From: CBDDHT01 sp965228615
GTDB taxonomy: Bacteria > Pseudomonadota > Alphaproteobacteria > Rhizobiales > Methyloligellaceae
Reading direction: 5' to 3'
Assembly (NCBI GenBank): GCA_965228615.1
Contig: CBDDHT010000002.1
Span: forward strand, 248,001-312,000
Length of the DNA: 64,000 bases
In this document: positions 7,986 through 16,041 of the stretch, piece by piece
How the letters are laid out: every line of letters starts with the position of its first letter
Numbering within the stretch: position 1 is the first letter of the stretch
Notes under the pieces: generated by a model
The model's database searches: none
What the model saw: only the letters and a program-made list of their open reading frames with translations
What the model was told of the DNA's origin: nothing
Made by a program: the position numbers and the translations under genes

Positions 7986-9350
7986 TCAGCCGTGCGCGGT
8001 CTTGAGGGACGGCGTCTGCAGCGGCAGAGATGCGAGATTATCAACTTGATCCAATCGCCAGAGCATCGACTCCAGAGATGCCGCAGCTTGATCTCCAAGC
8101 ACAGGGTCACACAAGGCATGAAATTTCGACGATAGCTCGGCATCGCTTAGTGGATCGTCGGGATCGCCCTTTCGGGTCGGTCGATAGCGTTCGAGCGTGT
8201 GCCCGTTGCGGGTTGTGATCACGACGGTTGCTGATCGTCTTGCCGGGAAGGCGGCTTCGTGTTCCTGATCCAGTGCCAGGGTAATCCGTGCCATAAGCTT
8301 TCGCTGATCGAAGTCGTTGAGGGCGCCTGAGCTGAAGACCGAAGGTGCGACGTGACCGTAACAAAGGGCAGACGCGAGGCAATATGGCAGGCTGAACTTG
8401 GCTTCGAAGGCTGTTTGCGGCACGGGATTTCCGCAAATTTCGAGGGCGGCTTTATAGGTGCGGACATGGACGCTCTCGACATCGTCCGGCTTGAGGTCAT
8501 GTTCCATGCGCAGCTCAAGTGCGCCATCGATTGCTGCGAATGTGTGTCCGCAGCAGGCATGCGCTTTCTGAGACATCGCCTCGATTGTGTAGCGTTCTCC
8601 GATGTCGTGCGTGACGTCTTCCCAATCTACTGCTTCGCTCATAGCGGCTGCAAAACCGGCAGGGCCTTCGAGGATGTCGAGAGCGCCCGTGATACCCGCC
8701 TCGGCGCTCAGCGCCGCGAGGACGCCGCCTTCGGCTGCACGGCCTGCGTGCAGCGGTTTGCTCATGGCGTCGCTCCGAAACGCCTGCTGTAGCCCGGCAG
8801 CGAAGGTTCCGGCTGTGGCGATCGCGTGAGATGTTCGAGAAATATCGAGACCCAGCACTGAAGCACCGGCAGCGGCTGCACCGAAAAAGCCGACAGTCGC
8901 TGTTGTATGCCAGTAGCGATAATGAGAAGGGTTGATCGCTTCGGCAATCCGGTTGGAAACTTCATAGCCTGCGATCACGGCACGCAGGAGATCGATGCCA
9001 CGGACATTCCGTTCTTCGGCCAATGCGAGCGCGGCCGCGATGACCGGAGCACCCGGATGGTAGAGGCCGTCGCGGTAAATGTCGTCGACTTCGACGGTAT
9101 GCGCGGCTGTGCCGTTGATCATCGCGGCCGTGCGTGGTTCGCAGGGTGTGCCGGATGGCAGAAGCCTCGCTCGCCCTCCGCTACAGGCAAGGGCATTGTT
9201 GAGCAGGGTTGCGGGGGGTAGACCGCCACCTGCGATCGTTGCGCCATACCAATCGACAATCGAGCGCCGTGCGCCGACCAGCGCACCGTCAGGCAAAGGC
9301 CGCAGGCGCAGACCCGTCACCAAATCCGCGAATGTTTCGACAACCCTCAT
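7986..9350 (-). CDS. MmgE/PrpD family protein
   Basis: Relative of 2-methylcitrate dehydratase and cis-aconitate decarboxylase, 454 residues, full family length. Recognisable blocks are HTVEVDDIYRDGLYHPGAPV (near 86-105), the Ala/Gly-rich region around residue 170-200, KPLHAGRAAEGG (about 198-209) and KAHACCGHTFAAIDG (about 263-277). Family members dehydrate or isomerise tricarboxylic acids and some act on iminodisuccinate. With the CoA-ester genes around it, an organic-acid role is likely. Same strand as the TauD gene but separated from it by a miniature inverted-repeat element. Confidence 0.88.
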   Translation of the reverse strand: MRVVETFADLVTGLRLRPLPDGALVGARRSIVDWYGATIAGGGLPPATLLNNALACSGGRARLLPSGTPCEPRTAAMINGTAAHTVEVDDIYRDGLYHPGAPVIAAALALAEERNVRGIDLLRAVIAGYEVSNRIAEAINPSHYRYWHTTATVGFFGAAAAGASVLGLDISRTSHAIATAGTFAAGLQQAFRSDAMSKPLHAGRAAEGGVLAALSAEAGITGALDILEGPAGFAAAMSEAVDWEDVTHDIGERYTIEAMSQKAHACCGHTFAAIDGALELRMEHDLKPDDVESVHVRTYKAALEICGNPVPQTAFEAKFSLPYCLASALCYGHVAPSVFSSGALNDFDQRKLMARITLALDQEHEAAFPARRSATVVITTRNGHTLERYRPTRKGDPDDPLSDAELSSKFHALCDPVLGDQAAASLESMLWRLDQVDNLASLPLQTPSLKTAHG

Positions 9351-9374
9351 AGTGCGTGAGGTCCCAGTGGTTTT

Positions 9375-9540
9375 TAGGTCATGAACTCATAAATGGCATA
9401 CGGTTCTGTTTGGTGAGGAGGGCCCGCCTGATGGTAAGCAATGCTCGAAAAGGCAAAAAGCCATCTCTTGCGCTTGTTTCCCATCATTCAAACCCTCCTG
9501 ACCAAACAGAACCGTATGCCATTTATGAGTCCATGACCTA
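9375..9540. mobile_element. Miniature inverted-repeat element (copy 1)
   Basis: About 166 bp bounded by TA on both sides. The left end starts TAGGTCATGAACTCATAAAT and the right end is its near-perfect reverse complement (one mismatch in the first 20). The arms match over about 42 bp and weaker pairing continues inwards. There is no transposase gene inside. The TA borders suggest TA target duplication, as for IS630/Tc1-mariner-type elements (inference). The right end supplies the TAG stop of the dioxygenase gene on the minus strand. A shorter, degenerate relative lies at 24459-24516. Confidence 0.75.
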
Positions 9541-10413
9541 GATCGGCCGCTCGCCGATAACGGTCGTGCGGTGCAGATGGCGCCTGTGGCCGTCGGGATA
9601 GTCGGCAATTGCCCGATGCATAACGCATCGATTGTCCCAGATCACCATATCACGAGGGCGCCAGCGATGGCGGTAGATGAATTCCGGTTGTTCGCTGTGA
9701 TTGAGCAAGAAGCCGAGGAGTGCCTGGCTCTCCTCCGGGTCGAATTCTGCAAGATGTGAGGTGAAGCCCCGATTGATGAACAGGGATTTTCGTCCGGTTT
9801 CTGCATGAGTCCGAACGATGGGATGCGTGTTGCGTGTCCGGGACGTGAGATCTTCGCCGGATTTCGTTTCGTGCTGCCAACCGGCGCTGGCAACGGCGAA
9901 ATCGTGAACCACCGTCATCTCATCAAGCAGGGATTTCATAGCGTCCGAAAGCGCCGTATGGGCTGCGGTGAGATTGGCGAACATCGTATCGCCGCCAATG
10001 GGTGGAATCTCGATCGCCAGGAGGATCGAGGCCTGGGCGGGCTCGACGAGAAAAGAAACATCGGAATGCCAATATGTACCGGCCTTGCGCCGCCCGAGCG
10101 GCTGGCCTTCCGAATCGGTGATATTCGAAACGCGATAGATTTGCGGCCATTCAGGATGCAGATACTGCGTTACCGTATAGCTCATGCGTACTGTATCTTC
10201 GTCGTCAAAGATCGGGCCGAACCGTCGCGAAAACGCAACATGCTGCGCCTCGCTCATCTTTTGGTCGCGGACAACGACGATGCCGTCGCTGTCGAGCCAG
10301 GTCTGGTAGAGCGCGGCAAATGTTTCGTCATCAAGCTCCTGGCTCAGGTCCAGGCCGTTGACTTCTGTGCCGAATGACGGTGAGAGCGGTGCGGTTTCGA
10401 ATCTAGTCGCCAT
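9538..10413 (-). CDS. TauD/TfdA family 2-oxoglutarate dioxygenase
   Basis: Fe(II)/2-oxoglutarate-dependent dioxygenase of 291 residues. Iron ligands are visible: HSD in YWHSDVSF (near residue 112), and the distal His in CVMHRAIADY (near 268). The 2-oxoglutarate Arg is in the C-terminal HLHRTTV. Substrates of this family include taurine, alkyl sulfates and aryloxyacetates; the one here is unknown. Start ATG at 10413 follows GAGGG. The stop codon TAG lies in the terminal bases of the inverted-repeat element, so the insertion may have trimmed or replaced the original end by a few residues. Confidence 0.9.
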   Translation of the reverse strand: MATRFETAPLSPSFGTEVNGLDLSQELDDETFAALYQTWLDSDGIVVVRDQKMSEAQHVAFSRRFGPIFDDEDTVRMSYTVTQYLHPEWPQIYRVSNITDSEGQPLGRRKAGTYWHSDVSFLVEPAQASILLAIEIPPIGGDTMFANLTAAHTALSDAMKSLLDEMTVVHDFAVASAGWQHETKSGEDLTSRTRNTHPIVRTHAETGRKSLFINRGFTSHLAEFDPEESQALLGFLLNHSEQPEFIYRHRWRPRDMVIWDNRCVMHRAIADYPDGHRRHLHRTTVIGERPI

Positions 10414-10592
10414 GAGCCCTCTCTGTGGTTGGCGAGGTGTGTATCGCAGCCTAGGAACTGCACTGTGGGCCCAAGATGAAAAAATGTGTGTCGCTCGTCA
10501 ATTCGCTATCGGCTAGCCGGATGTTGCGACGCGCCGTAGGAATTGGCGGTACTGTAAGATGGCATCACCTATCGCGGCGTAAGGAAACGGTT

Positions 10593-10940
10593 ATGAAAAC
10601 AACTTTCTCTCTCGCAGCAGCACTCCTTTGGATCGCTATGGTGCACCCTGTGGTCGCCGAGCAAAACCTGCACCCGTTCCATGGGCACGGTCAGGTTGCC
10701 CCGGCAAGCGACGGAACGAACAAAAAGGAGCTTGGTATCATTCTTGACGGTGAAATCGCCCAAAAAGTCTATGCGGCAATGACGGCACGAGAAGAAAAGG
10801 ACGAATGCACCGGCGGTTTTCAGAAACGCGATGGAGACGGCCTCGTCTGCGCGGTTTCGGTCAAGCGTGACGAGTATCAGTGCTCTTTCGGCATTGTTCT
10901 CGGTACCGGCAAAGTGACTTTCGGGCCGTTGACCTGCTAA
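10593..10940 (+). CDS. Small secreted Cys-containing protein
   Basis: 115 residues, not assigned to a family. A signal peptide (MKTTFSLAAALLWIAMVHPVVA) is cut probably after residue 22. The mature part has four Cys (DECTGG, LVCAV, YQCSFG and the C-terminal LTC), compatible with two disulfides in the periplasm. The start is ATG at 10593 because AAGGAAA lies 5 bp upstream and the signal peptide begins there; the frame is open further upstream but that stretch does not look coding. Stands alone, 40 bp before a CoA-transferase. Confidence 0.7.
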   Translation: MKTTFSLAAALLWIAMVHPVVAEQNLHPFHGHGQVAPASDGTNKKELGIILDGEIAQKVYAAMTAREEKDECTGGFQKRDGDGLVCAVSVKRDEYQCSFGIVLGTGKVTFGPLTC

Positions 10941-10980
10941 GTCACGACCTAAATCTTCCGCTTAGAAACGAACGAGGCGT

Positions 10981-12174
10981 ATGTCGATGACTTCCGATAC
11001 AAGCCACCTCCCGCTGTCACCCTACAAGGTCCTCGACCTTACGCGCGTCCGGGCGGGGCCGACAGCGGCGCGGCAGCTCGCCGACTGGGGTGCCGATGTC
11101 ATAAAGGTCGAGATGCCTGCAACGGACGACAAGGGCGGACTCGGGGGGCCGCGGGCCGGTCCCGATTTTCAGAACCTTCACCGCAACAAGAGAAGCCTCA
11201 CATTGAATCTCAAGGATCCGCGCGGGCTCGAAGTCTTCAACAAGCTGGCTACCGAGACGGATGTGGTGATCGAAAACTATCGGCCAGACGTCAAGTTTCG
11301 GCTCGGGATCGATTACGAGACGCTGAAAGCGAGCAATCCCGGATTGGTCTATGCATCCATATCCGGTTTTGGCCAGGACGGTCCGGATTGCGACCGCCCG
11401 GGATTCGACCAGATTGCACAGGGAATGGGAGGACTGATGTCGATTACCGGTGCACCCGGCAAAGGACCCATGCGTGTCGGAATTCCCGTCGCGGATCTGA
11501 CGGCAGGTCTGTTGTGTGCACAGGCAATTTTGATGGCCTTGCTGGAACGTGAGCGAACGGGCGTTGGTCGTTGGGTCCAGACATCGCTTCTTCAGGCACA
11601 GGTGTTCATGCTCGACTTCCAGGCGGCACGTTGGCTTATGGATGGCGATGTTGCTGGACAGGCCGGCAACAATCATCCGACAAGCACACCCACCGGAGTC
11701 TTCGAGACCAGCGACGGTTATATCAATATTGCCAGTGCCGGGCAGATCATCTGGGAGCGATTGAAGACTGTCCTCGGCGATCCCGAGCTCGACAGTCCGG
11801 AATTTGCCGACGGGGCATCACGTCTAAAGAATCGGGACAGACTGAACGATGTGATCAACAAGACGACACGGACATCGTCGGCATCGGACTGGATCGCCAA
11901 ACTCAATCAGGCAGGGGTTCCATGCGGCGAGATCAATTCGATCGATCGCGTATTTGCATCGGATCAGGTTCAGCATCTGGGGCTGGCACAAGACGTGACA
12001 TCGCATGAGCGCGGCGAAACGCAGATCGTCGGGCAACCCATTTTGATGAGCGGAACGAAGAACGAGATCCGCAGCCCGACGCCGCTGGCCGGAGAGCACA
12101 CGGATTCGGTTCTTAGAGACCTTGGTTATGATGCAGACGCGATAGCGCAATTGCATGACGACAATGTTGTCTGA
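10981..12174 (+). CDS. CaiB/BaiF family III CoA-transferase (second copy)
   Basis: 397 residues with the family's N-terminal pattern VLDLTRVRAGPTAARQLADW and GADVIKVEMP, then HRNKRSLTLNL near residue 62. Starts at ATG 10981 or ATG 10987 after GAGG; the second has better spacing. A crotonase-family gene follows by 27 bp, so this is a two-gene unit for activating and transforming an acyl-CoA. It is distinct from the copy at 1063, so a different substrate is expected. Confidence 0.92.
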   Translation: MSMTSDTSHLPLSPYKVLDLTRVRAGPTAARQLADWGADVIKVEMPATDDKGGLGGPRAGPDFQNLHRNKRSLTLNLKDPRGLEVFNKLATETDVVIENYRPDVKFRLGIDYETLKASNPGLVYASISGFGQDGPDCDRPGFDQIAQGMGGLMSITGAPGKGPMRVGIPVADLTAGLLCAQAILMALLERERTGVGRWVQTSLLQAQVFMLDFQAARWLMDGDVAGQAGNNHPTSTPTGVFETSDGYINIASAGQIIWERLKTVLGDPELDSPEFADGASRLKNRDRLNDVINKTTRTSSASDWIAKLNQAGVPCGEINSIDRVFASDQVQHLGLAQDVTSHERGETQIVGQPILMSGTKNEIRSPTPLAGEHTDSVLRDLGYDADAIAQLHDDNVV

Positions 12175-12201
12175 TCGGAATTAGAAAAACTGGAAACCAA
12201 C

Positions 12202-12999
12202 ATGGATGCCAAAGTGGAAGAGAAGCTGGTCGGCAAAAAGACCGGCGCCGTTGCGGAGATCATCTTTAACAATCCGGCGAAACTGAACGCCGTCTCACTG
12301 GATATGTGGGAGAAGGCCGGTGCTCTCCTGACGGACTATGCCGCGGATGCCGATGTCCGTGTTCTGGTCATCTCGGGGGCTGGTGGAAAGGCTTTTGTCT
12401 CAGGCGCCGACATTTCCAAGTTCGAGAGTGAGCGATCGAGCCAGGAGGCGGTGGAACGCTACGCAGAGACCTCGCTGGCCGCCTATGACGCGCTCTATAT
12501 GTTTCCCAAGCCGACCATCGCTAAGATTACCGGTTATTGCGTCGGCGGAGGGATGAACCTGGCCGCCTGCTGCGATCTGCGTTTCTGCAATGACCGTGCG
12601 CGTTTCGCGATTCCGGCAGCCAAATTGGGGTTGGGCTACGGCCCGGTCGGTGTGGGACGGCTGGCGGAGATCATCGGCCTTTCGCGCACCATGGAGTTCT
12701 TCTATTCGGCTCGGCAATTCTCGGCCGAGGAAGCACGCCAAATGGGACTGGTGAATGACGTGCTGCCCGATCACATGCTCGATGCTGCTGTCGACGATCT
12801 GACAAGCCGTATTTCCGAGAATGCGCCGCTGACCATCGCGTCGATAAAGGCATCTGCGAGAGAACTCGGCAAGTTGGAATCAGAACGGGACGATGAGAAG
12901 CTTGCACAAATGGTTCAGGCCTGCTTCGACAGCAACGATTATGTCGAAGGCCGTCGGGCTTTCATGGAAAAGCGAAAGCCGAACTTCACCGGCACATGA
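12202..12999 (+). CDS. Enoyl-CoA hydratase/isomerase family protein lacking both catalytic Glu
   Basis: Crotonase fold, 265 residues. The oxyanion-hole segments are present: SGADISKF (near 73-80) and CVGGGMNLA (about 113-121). The two Glu that act in classical hydratases are replaced: GGGxELA reads GGGMNLA, and the QPE position reads IPAAKLGL. The enzyme is therefore probably not a standard hydratase; isomerases, decarboxylases and other crotonases use other residues. Cotranscribed with the CoA-transferase at 10981. Fold certain, reaction open. Confidence 0.9.
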   Translation: MDAKVEEKLVGKKTGAVAEIIFNNPAKLNAVSLDMWEKAGALLTDYAADADVRVLVISGAGGKAFVSGADISKFESERSSQEAVERYAETSLAAYDALYMFPKPTIAKITGYCVGGGMNLAACCDLRFCNDRARFAIPAAKLGLGYGPVGVGRLAEIIGLSRTMEFFYSARQFSAEEARQMGLVNDVLPDHMLDAAVDDLTSRISENAPLTIASIKASARELGKLESERDDEKLAQMVQACFDSNDYVEGRRAFMEKRKPNFTGT

Positions 13000-13025
13000 T
13001 CCGCTCGCAGTATCGACACAAAAAA

Positions 13026-13049
13026 GGGCGGTACCCGATTGTACCGCCC
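13026..13049 (-). terminator. Rho-independent terminator of the chemoreceptor gene
   Basis: Nine-base stem GGGCGGTAC / GTACCGCCC with a six-base loop. Read on the minus strand, a run of six T follows the stem, 55 bp after the stop of the chemoreceptor gene. On the plus strand there is no T run, so it mainly ends minus-strand transcription, though it may also slow readthrough from the crotonase gene. Confidence 0.8.
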
Positions 13050-13104
13050 GTTATCGATTGTCTGGGCCGGATCGAACCTAAGCTGCAATCCGGTTGTTGT
13101 GGCG

Positions 13105-14604
13105 CTAGAGCGCGCGCACTTGTCCGAGGAAACCTTCGACACGGGTCTGCAGGCTCGCAGCCTCGGTAGAGAGTGTTCCTGCGGCTTCCCGGACACCAGA
13201 AACGATGTTTCCCGTTTCCTGGGATGCTGCGGAAACGCCGCCGATATTGTCTGCGACCTGCTGCGTGGCCGCGGCTTGCTCCTCGACCGCCGCTGCGATT
13301 CCAGATGAGATCTCGGCGATTTCCTCGATCACCTTATTGATCGATCCAATGGCTTCGACAGATGTGCCTGTTGCACCCTGAATTTCCTCGATTTGTTCGG
13401 AGATCTGTTCCGTCGCTTTGGCCGTCTGGCTTGCGAGTTCCTTCACTTCCGATGCGACGACCGCGAAGCCTTTGCCTGCCTCGCCGGCCCGTGCGGCCTC
13501 GATCGTGGCGTTCAGCGCCAGAAGATTGGTCTGCTCAGCGATATCCTGGATCATGCTCACGACATTGCCGATCGTGTTGGCCGACTCGGAAAGACCGGCA
13601 ATCAACTCGTTTGTATGATGGGCTTCGCCAAGGGCCTTCTGCGAGATCTCGTTCGAGGTCGCAACCTGACTAGCGATTTCCTGGATCGATGACCGCAGCT
13701 GATCGGAAGCAGTGGCTACCATGTTGGCTTGGGCATTGGTTTCCTCCGCCGAGGATGCGAGAGAACCGGCGCTTGCTTCCATTTCGGCAGATGCTGCCGA
13801 CACGGCTTCGACGACCGAGCCCACATTCTGCTCGAAATCATCGGCGAGTGTCACTCTGTCGCTGACGACCATCCAATTGAGCATCGGACCGACATAATTG
13901 CCTTGCTCGTCCGTGATCGCGGAAACTCTGAGATCGAGCGTTTCGTCGCCAAGCTTGATTTTCGCGTTGTGCGGCAGGTTCGATGGGTCGCCGAGAAGCC
14001 TGCGCTGGTGCTCCGGATTTTTGTGGAAGACGTCGATGCACTGCCCTTTGAGATTATCGACAGGAACAGGGAGCAGGGACTGCAGCGGGCGCAAAGTCTC
14101 GATACTGGTCTTGTTCACATAGGAAATCTCAAAACTTTCCTTGTCCAGAACCATGACGTTGAGCGGCATTTCATCAAGCATACGCATCAGTTTTGCTGTC
14201 TCGGCTTCCAGGCGCGCCTGCTGGGTGATGACCTTCCAGGTCAACATGGGGCCGACATACTTGCCCTTTTCATAGAGTGGGCTGACCAGGAGGTCCAAGA
14301 TTTCGCCACCGACTTCGATCTTCGCCTGATGCGGCAGGTTGCTCGGATCGGATAGCATCTTGCGCTGATGCTCGGGATTCTTATGGAAAATATCGATGCA
14401 TTGACCGACGATGTCGTCGGCTTTGCAGGGCAGAACATGTTCAATCCCCTTCAAGCCGTCGATCGTTGCCTGATTCACATATGTAATGGTGAAGTCTTTG
14501 AGGTCGCAGATCATCACTGCGACGGGCATATTCGAAACCATCGTCTCGTATGTGTTGTGAGCTAATTTCTTCGTTCTGGCTTTCTTCGTCAGCTTTCCCA
14601 GCAT
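13105..14604 (-). CDS. Soluble methyl-accepting chemotaxis protein with two PAS domains
   Basis: 499 residues with no transmembrane segment, so a cytoplasmic receptor. Two PAS domains (about 20-130 and 140-250) share an unusual motif, GQCIDxFHKNPEHQR followed by DPSNLPHxAKI, showing internal duplication. The MCP signalling hairpin occupies about 260-499, with the conserved tip QTNLLALNATIEAARAGEAG near 370-390. It should control CheA through CheW; the ligand or cofactor of the PAS domains is not evident. A separate chemoreceptor with different PAS domains lies at 18225. Ends at a terminator at 13026-13049. Confidence 0.93.
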   Translation of the reverse strand: MLGKLTKKARTKKLAHNTYETMVSNMPVAVMICDLKDFTITYVNQATIDGLKGIEHVLPCKADDIVGQCIDIFHKNPEHQRKMLSDPSNLPHQAKIEVGGEILDLLVSPLYEKGKYVGPMLTWKVITQQARLEAETAKLMRMLDEMPLNVMVLDKESFEISYVNKTSIETLRPLQSLLPVPVDNLKGQCIDVFHKNPEHQRRLLGDPSNLPHNAKIKLGDETLDLRVSAITDEQGNYVGPMLNWMVVSDRVTLADDFEQNVGSVVEAVSAASAEMEASAGSLASSAEETNAQANMVATASDQLRSSIQEIASQVATSNEISQKALGEAHHTNELIAGLSESANTIGNVVSMIQDIAEQTNLLALNATIEAARAGEAGKGFAVVASEVKELASQTAKATEQISEQIEEIQGATGTSVEAIGSINKVIEEIAEISSGIAAAVEEQAAATQQVADNIGGVSAASQETGNIVSGVREAAGTLSTEAASLQTRVEGFLGQVRAL

Positions 14605-15285
14605 CGCGAACTCCTTGGCGGTTCCTTTACGTGCCGGGTGCAGAGGAACCGTCAGCAGAAAAAAACGACATCACCGGCCCGACCTCTCCGGTGAGTACAC
14701 GCAATTGAGTTGCCCGCTGTTTCATAGCGGATCTGGAATAGGGTGAATGATGATGGTTAACTGACAAATAATCGGGCATTCACGCGCACGCTCTTCCCAC
14801 ATTTGAACATGTGCGAGCACGTGTTATCCGGTCATTTTCTGCCGAAATTGGGCAGTTGGGAAGGTGAGAACCATCTCTACCATTAGCGAGGGCTCTTATG
14901 CACAACCAGTGATTAACATTAGGTTGTGCAGATCGTCTGCGGCGAGAGGATTTTGGGGTACACTTATTCATACAATTGGACATGTTTCGGGGGTTCGAGA
15001 GGCTTGGCATTTTCCCGATCACGAGAATGTGATCTGCGTCCGGAGGCAGGCGCGACCACATTGAGTAAGAGATCGCTTTCGATCATTATGCGATCCTAAG
15101 GGTTCGCACCCTGACACTCCGGGGGTTCCGTGCTTGAGCGACCCGTGTTCTATCGGACACAATGGTGTTGCTGGAGGACATTAGAAACGGTCAATTCTGA
15201 CGCCTGCTATCGAGTTTGATTCACGGCGGATTGATCCGGGAGTTCGGCGACGGCCGGACTTGCCATACCGGTTTGGAAAGGAGCT
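14605..15285. other. 681-bp intergenic region with several inverted repeats
   Basis: No convincing gene on either strand. It holds an AACATGTGC-GA-GCACGTGTT repeat at 14806-14825 (one mismatch), a perfect 9-bp repeat TGCACAACC / GGTTGTGCA around a 14-base loop at 14899-14930, GATCG-CTTT-CGATC at 15071-15084, and AGGGT-TCGC-ACCCT at 15099-15112. It separates the divergent chemoreceptor and cyclase units, so both promoters must lie here. Operators or a structured leader or small RNA are possible; I recognise no known RNA family. Confidence 0.5.
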
Positions 15286-15966
15286 ATGGTGCGATACGTA
15301 CTGACTGTTATTGGAATATTGTCTGTTCTCGGCGCATCTGCGGTGCAGGCCGCGGACGACGATCCGGCTGCATTGGTGCTGGAGGTGGATGGAACTGCCC
15401 CGCCTGGGCTTGAAGAGTTTGCTCCTATCGAAGCTGGCGCCGCCTATGTTCTGCCAGGTTCGACTACTGTAGCGTTCAATCATATGGGGCTCTGCCAGAC
15501 CATACGCGTCAAGGGCGGCATCCTGATTGTTACCAACAAGGATTTCTCGAATCCTGGCGGTGAAGTGGTATCGACTGAGAAAGCCGAATGCCCCGAAAAG
15601 ATTGCCCTCAAGAGCGAGGGGGTCGTTGGCGGTGTTCGCCTGCGGTCATTCAAGCAGAAACCCAAGGTCGAACCGGCCGTCATCCGCTGGGCACTTCCGA
15701 TCCGTCCCGTAATCTTCCTGCGCGGTAAGCGCGCCGGTTCTGTCGACCGAATCAAAGTTGAAACAGCCGATGGTGTGGTAATCAATCTGCCGGTTTCACG
15801 CGATCCGGTCGTCTGGCCTGCCAAGGCTGCTTCACTGGCCCATGACACGCCGTATCTGGTGAAACTTGAGAGCAAGAAATCGGCTAAGCTCTCGGAGACG
15901 TGGGTTCGAACCGCTGGGAAAAATGTGGATCGCAAGAGTGCCGTTGTCTTCCTCTATGTTGACTAG
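15286..15966 (+). CDS. Periplasmic protein encoded before CHASE2 cyclase
   Basis: 226 residues with a signal peptide (residues 1 to about 22, cut near VQAA). The mature protein is beta-rich: LPGSTTVAFNHMGLCQTIRVKGG (shown in part, residues 57-79) recalls FecR-type repeats, but I do not assign the family with certainty. Start ATG at 15286 or GTG at 15289 after AAGGAG. It lies 75 bp upstream of a cyclase whose CHASE2 domain faces the periplasm, so it may be the ligand or sensor partner; secreted FecR-like proteins are commonly encoded next to CHASE2 cyclases. Confidence 0.75.
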   Translation: MVRYVLTVIGILSVLGASAVQAADDDPAALVLEVDGTAPPGLEEFAPIEAGAAYVLPGSTTVAFNHMGLCQTIRVKGGILIVTNKDFSNPGGEVVSTEKAECPEKIALKSEGVVGGVRLRSFKQKPKVEPAVIRWALPIRPVIFLRGKRAGSVDRIKVETADGVVINLPVSRDPVVWPAKAASLAHDTPYLVKLESKKSAKLSETWVRTAGKNVDRKSAVVFLYVD

Positions 15967-16041
15967 GGTATTCGGCGTCCATTGGGTTGCAGATTGGCCA
16001 GATGAGTGCGGCAACGATTGGTTGGGAACCGATCGGAAGCC

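Noticed and set aside
10940..10960. CACGACCTA resembles the reversed end of the miniature inverted-repeat elements.
   Set aside because: Only about ten bases match, there is no second arm, and the AAATGGCA core is absent.
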